Source of the DNA: Leclercia sp. UBA7405
GTDB taxonomy: Bacteria; Pseudomonadota; Gammaproteobacteria; Enterobacterales; Enterobacteriaceae
Direction of reading: 5' to 3'
Assembly (NCBI GenBank): GCA_002469605.1
Contig: DKMV01000354.1
Coordinates: 1,138-6,841 of the forward strand
Length of the DNA stretch: 5,704 nt
Shown here: piece by piece, positions 4,664-5,704 of the stretch
How the letters are laid out: each line of letters starts with the position of its first letter
Position numbering within the stretch: the first letter of the stretch is position 1
The notes under the pieces: model-generated
What the model was told of the DNA's origin: nothing
The model's input: only the letters and a program-made list of their open reading frames with translations
Database searches by the model: none
Program-made: the position numbers and the translations under genes

Positions 4664-5704
4664 TCACGAAGATGAGGCCTCCGGCGCTGGCGCCGGGGGC
4701 CTTTTTTTTAGCCGCCAGGTCAGCAGCAGCGCTATCATTACCAGCCCCGCAGCGGCCAGGTAGATAACGGGCACGCCTGCCCAGGCCATCACCAACCCCG
4801 CCAGCGGCCCGGTTATCCCCAGCGACATATCCATAAAGACCGTATAGGTTGCCAGCGCGGCCCCCTGATTCTGCTGCGGCACGGCCTTCACCGCCACCAC
4901 CCCCAGCGCCGGGAAGACCAGCGAGAAGCCCGCCCCCGCCAGAAATACGCCAATTTTCGCCATCCAGGGTTCACCGGCGATGCCGGTCAGCAGCAGGCCG
5001 ACAATCTCGACGCCAAAGCAGATCATCGCCACGTTTAACCCGCCGAGGCGGTTAATCCCGTTCGGGAAAAGGAGCCGTGTGCCGACAAAGGCGCAGCTAA
5101 AGAGGGTTAAGGCGAAGGCGGCACCGTTCCAGCCTTTGGCATCGTAAAAGAGGGTGATAAAGGTGGCGATGACGCCAAAGCCCGCCGAGGCCAGCGCCAG
5201 CGCCATGCCGTAGGGCCAGACCCGCTCCAGCACCGCGCGAAACGGCATCGGCTTGCCCTTGCTCGCTTTCACTTTCGGGCGCGGCAGCGCAAATAATATG
5301 GCCAGCAGCGCCACCGCCATAATGGTTATCGCCAGCCCCTGCAGCCCGGTATAGCGGTAACAGAGCACGCCGAGGGGCGCGCCTATCGCCATCGCCCCGT
5401 AGGTGACAATCCCGTTCCAGGAGATCACCCGGCCAATATGGGCGTTGCCCACGACCCCTACTCCCCAGAGCGTGGAGCCGGTGCCCGCCAGGCTCTGCCC
5501 CACCCCGAGGATGACGCGTCCCAGGCAGAGCAGCACCAGGCTTGCCGCCGGCCAGGCGCGGGTCCAGTCGGCCAGTAGATAGCTCATGCCGCTGAGAAAA
5601 CAGCCGCACAGCCCCAGCACCACGATGGTTTTGGGGCCAAAGAGGTCGGCGTAGCGTCCCGCATGGGGGCGGCTTAAGAGGGTGGCGAAATATTGCAGGC
5701 TAAT
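4664..5704 (-). CDS. yhhS: MFS transporter YhhS, 5' end cut by the window edge
   Basis: YhhS is a 12-helix major facilitator superfamily protein of the inner membrane, annotated as a putative drug or small-molecule exporter of the proton-antiporter type; its natural substrate is unknown. The frame is open from the TGA at 4666-4664 to the right edge, giving 346 residues. E. coli YhhS has about 405, so about 58 N-terminal residues (helix 1 and part of helix 2) lie outside. An apparent start at 5623 is internal. The visible N-terminus ISLQYFATLLSRPHAGRYADLFGPK holds MFS motif A (G-R-x-A-D-x-x-G-P-K) of the loop between helices 2 and 3. LASAGFGVIATFITLFYDAKGW and GAGFSLVFPALGVVAVKAVP match E. coli closely. 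About ten membrane helices remain. The Pro/Ala-rich tail is encoded by the dcrB terminator. The gene is convergent with dcrB, as in E. coli. Confidence 0.95.
   Translation of the reverse strand: MSLQYFATLLSRPHAGRYADLFGPKTIVVLGLCGCFLSGMSYLLADWTRAWPAASLVLLCLGRVILGVGQSLAGTGSTLWGVGVVGNAHIGRVISWNGIVTYGAMAIGAPLGVLCYRYTGLQGLAITIMAVALLAILFALPRPKVKASKGKPMPFRAVLERVWPYGMALALASAGFGVIATFITLFYDAKGWNGAAFALTLFSCAFVGTRLLFPNGINRLGGLNVAMICFGVEIVGLLLTGIAGEPWMAKIGVFLAGAGFSLVFPALGVVAVKAVPQQNQGAALATYTVFMDMSLGITGPLAGLVMAWAGVPVIYLAAAGLVMIALLLTWRLKKRPPAPAPEASSS
4675..4709 (+). terminator. Strong rho-independent terminator of dcrB, inside the yhhS coding end
   Basis: AGGCC-T-CCGGCG (4675-4686) pairs with CGCCGG-G-GGCCT (4691-4702) around a CTGG tetraloop, with one G-U pair. 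The stem is about 12 bp, almost all G-C, and eight T residues (4702-4709) follow. It begins 16 bases after the dcrB stop. On the minus strand the stem is followed by CATCTTCG, not a U-run, so it acts mainly in the dcrB direction. On that strand the same bases encode the final residues of YhhS, ending KKRPPAPAPEASSS. Confidence 0.93.

Noticed and set aside
1..5704. CRISPR array, IS element, tRNA, toxin-antitoxin or defence genes
   Set aside because: No repeated spacer units, transposase motifs, tRNA-like cloverleaf or defence domains were found. All large open frames are explained by transporter, tRNA-modification and lipoprotein genes.

Overview
The window is a chromosomal segment from an enterobacterium (family Enterobacteriaceae; Enterobacter, Lelliottia, Leclercia, Citrobacter or Klebsiella are all plausible). 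TusA, YhhQ, DcrB and YhhS are near-identical over long stretches to the E. coli proteins as I remember them, and their order and strands (tusA -, yhhQ +, dcrB +, yhhS -) match the E. coli neighbourhood downstream of zntA. The DNA is GC-rich with ordinary enterobacterial codon use. No IS element, tRNA, rRNA, CRISPR array or prophage gene was seen.

Layout. Positions 1-2725 (minus strand) hold a compact three-gene TRAP transporter operon, transcribed as solute-binding protein (1754-2725), small membrane subunit (1232-1741), large membrane subunit (1-1221, cut by the left edge). The intergenic gaps are 12 and 10 bases. Its control region (2726-2920) holds a good CRP-like box, a KdgR-like palindrome and two further hyphenated palindromes. 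The inferred substrate is a sugar acid, perhaps a hexuronate. tusA follows (2921-3166, minus), a sulfur carrier for tRNA 2-thiouridine synthesis, with overlapping alternative hairpins after its stop. Divergent from tusA lies yhhQ (3364-4029, plus), the queuosine-precursor transporter. Its leader carries a hairpin and then a compact preQ1-I-type riboswitch candidate that would occlude the ribosome binding site. dcrB (4102-4659, plus), an inner-membrane lipoprotein gene, follows yhhQ. It ends at a strong intrinsic terminator that lies wholly inside the 3' coding end of the convergent MFS gene yhhS (4664 to the right edge, minus, N-terminus missing).

How the genes work together. The TRAP genes form one tripartite Na+-coupled importer. 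In E. coli K-12, as I recall it, zntA sits directly beside tusA, so the TRAP operon looks like an accessory insertion into a conserved core neighbourhood. tusA and yhhQ are functionally themed: both feed wobble-position (U34 or Q34) tRNA modification and share a 197-base divergent intergenic region. I found no clearly new gene system. The best signals are regulatory: the preQ1-type leader of yhhQ, the palindrome-dense promoter of the TRAP operon, and the terminator embedded in yhhS.
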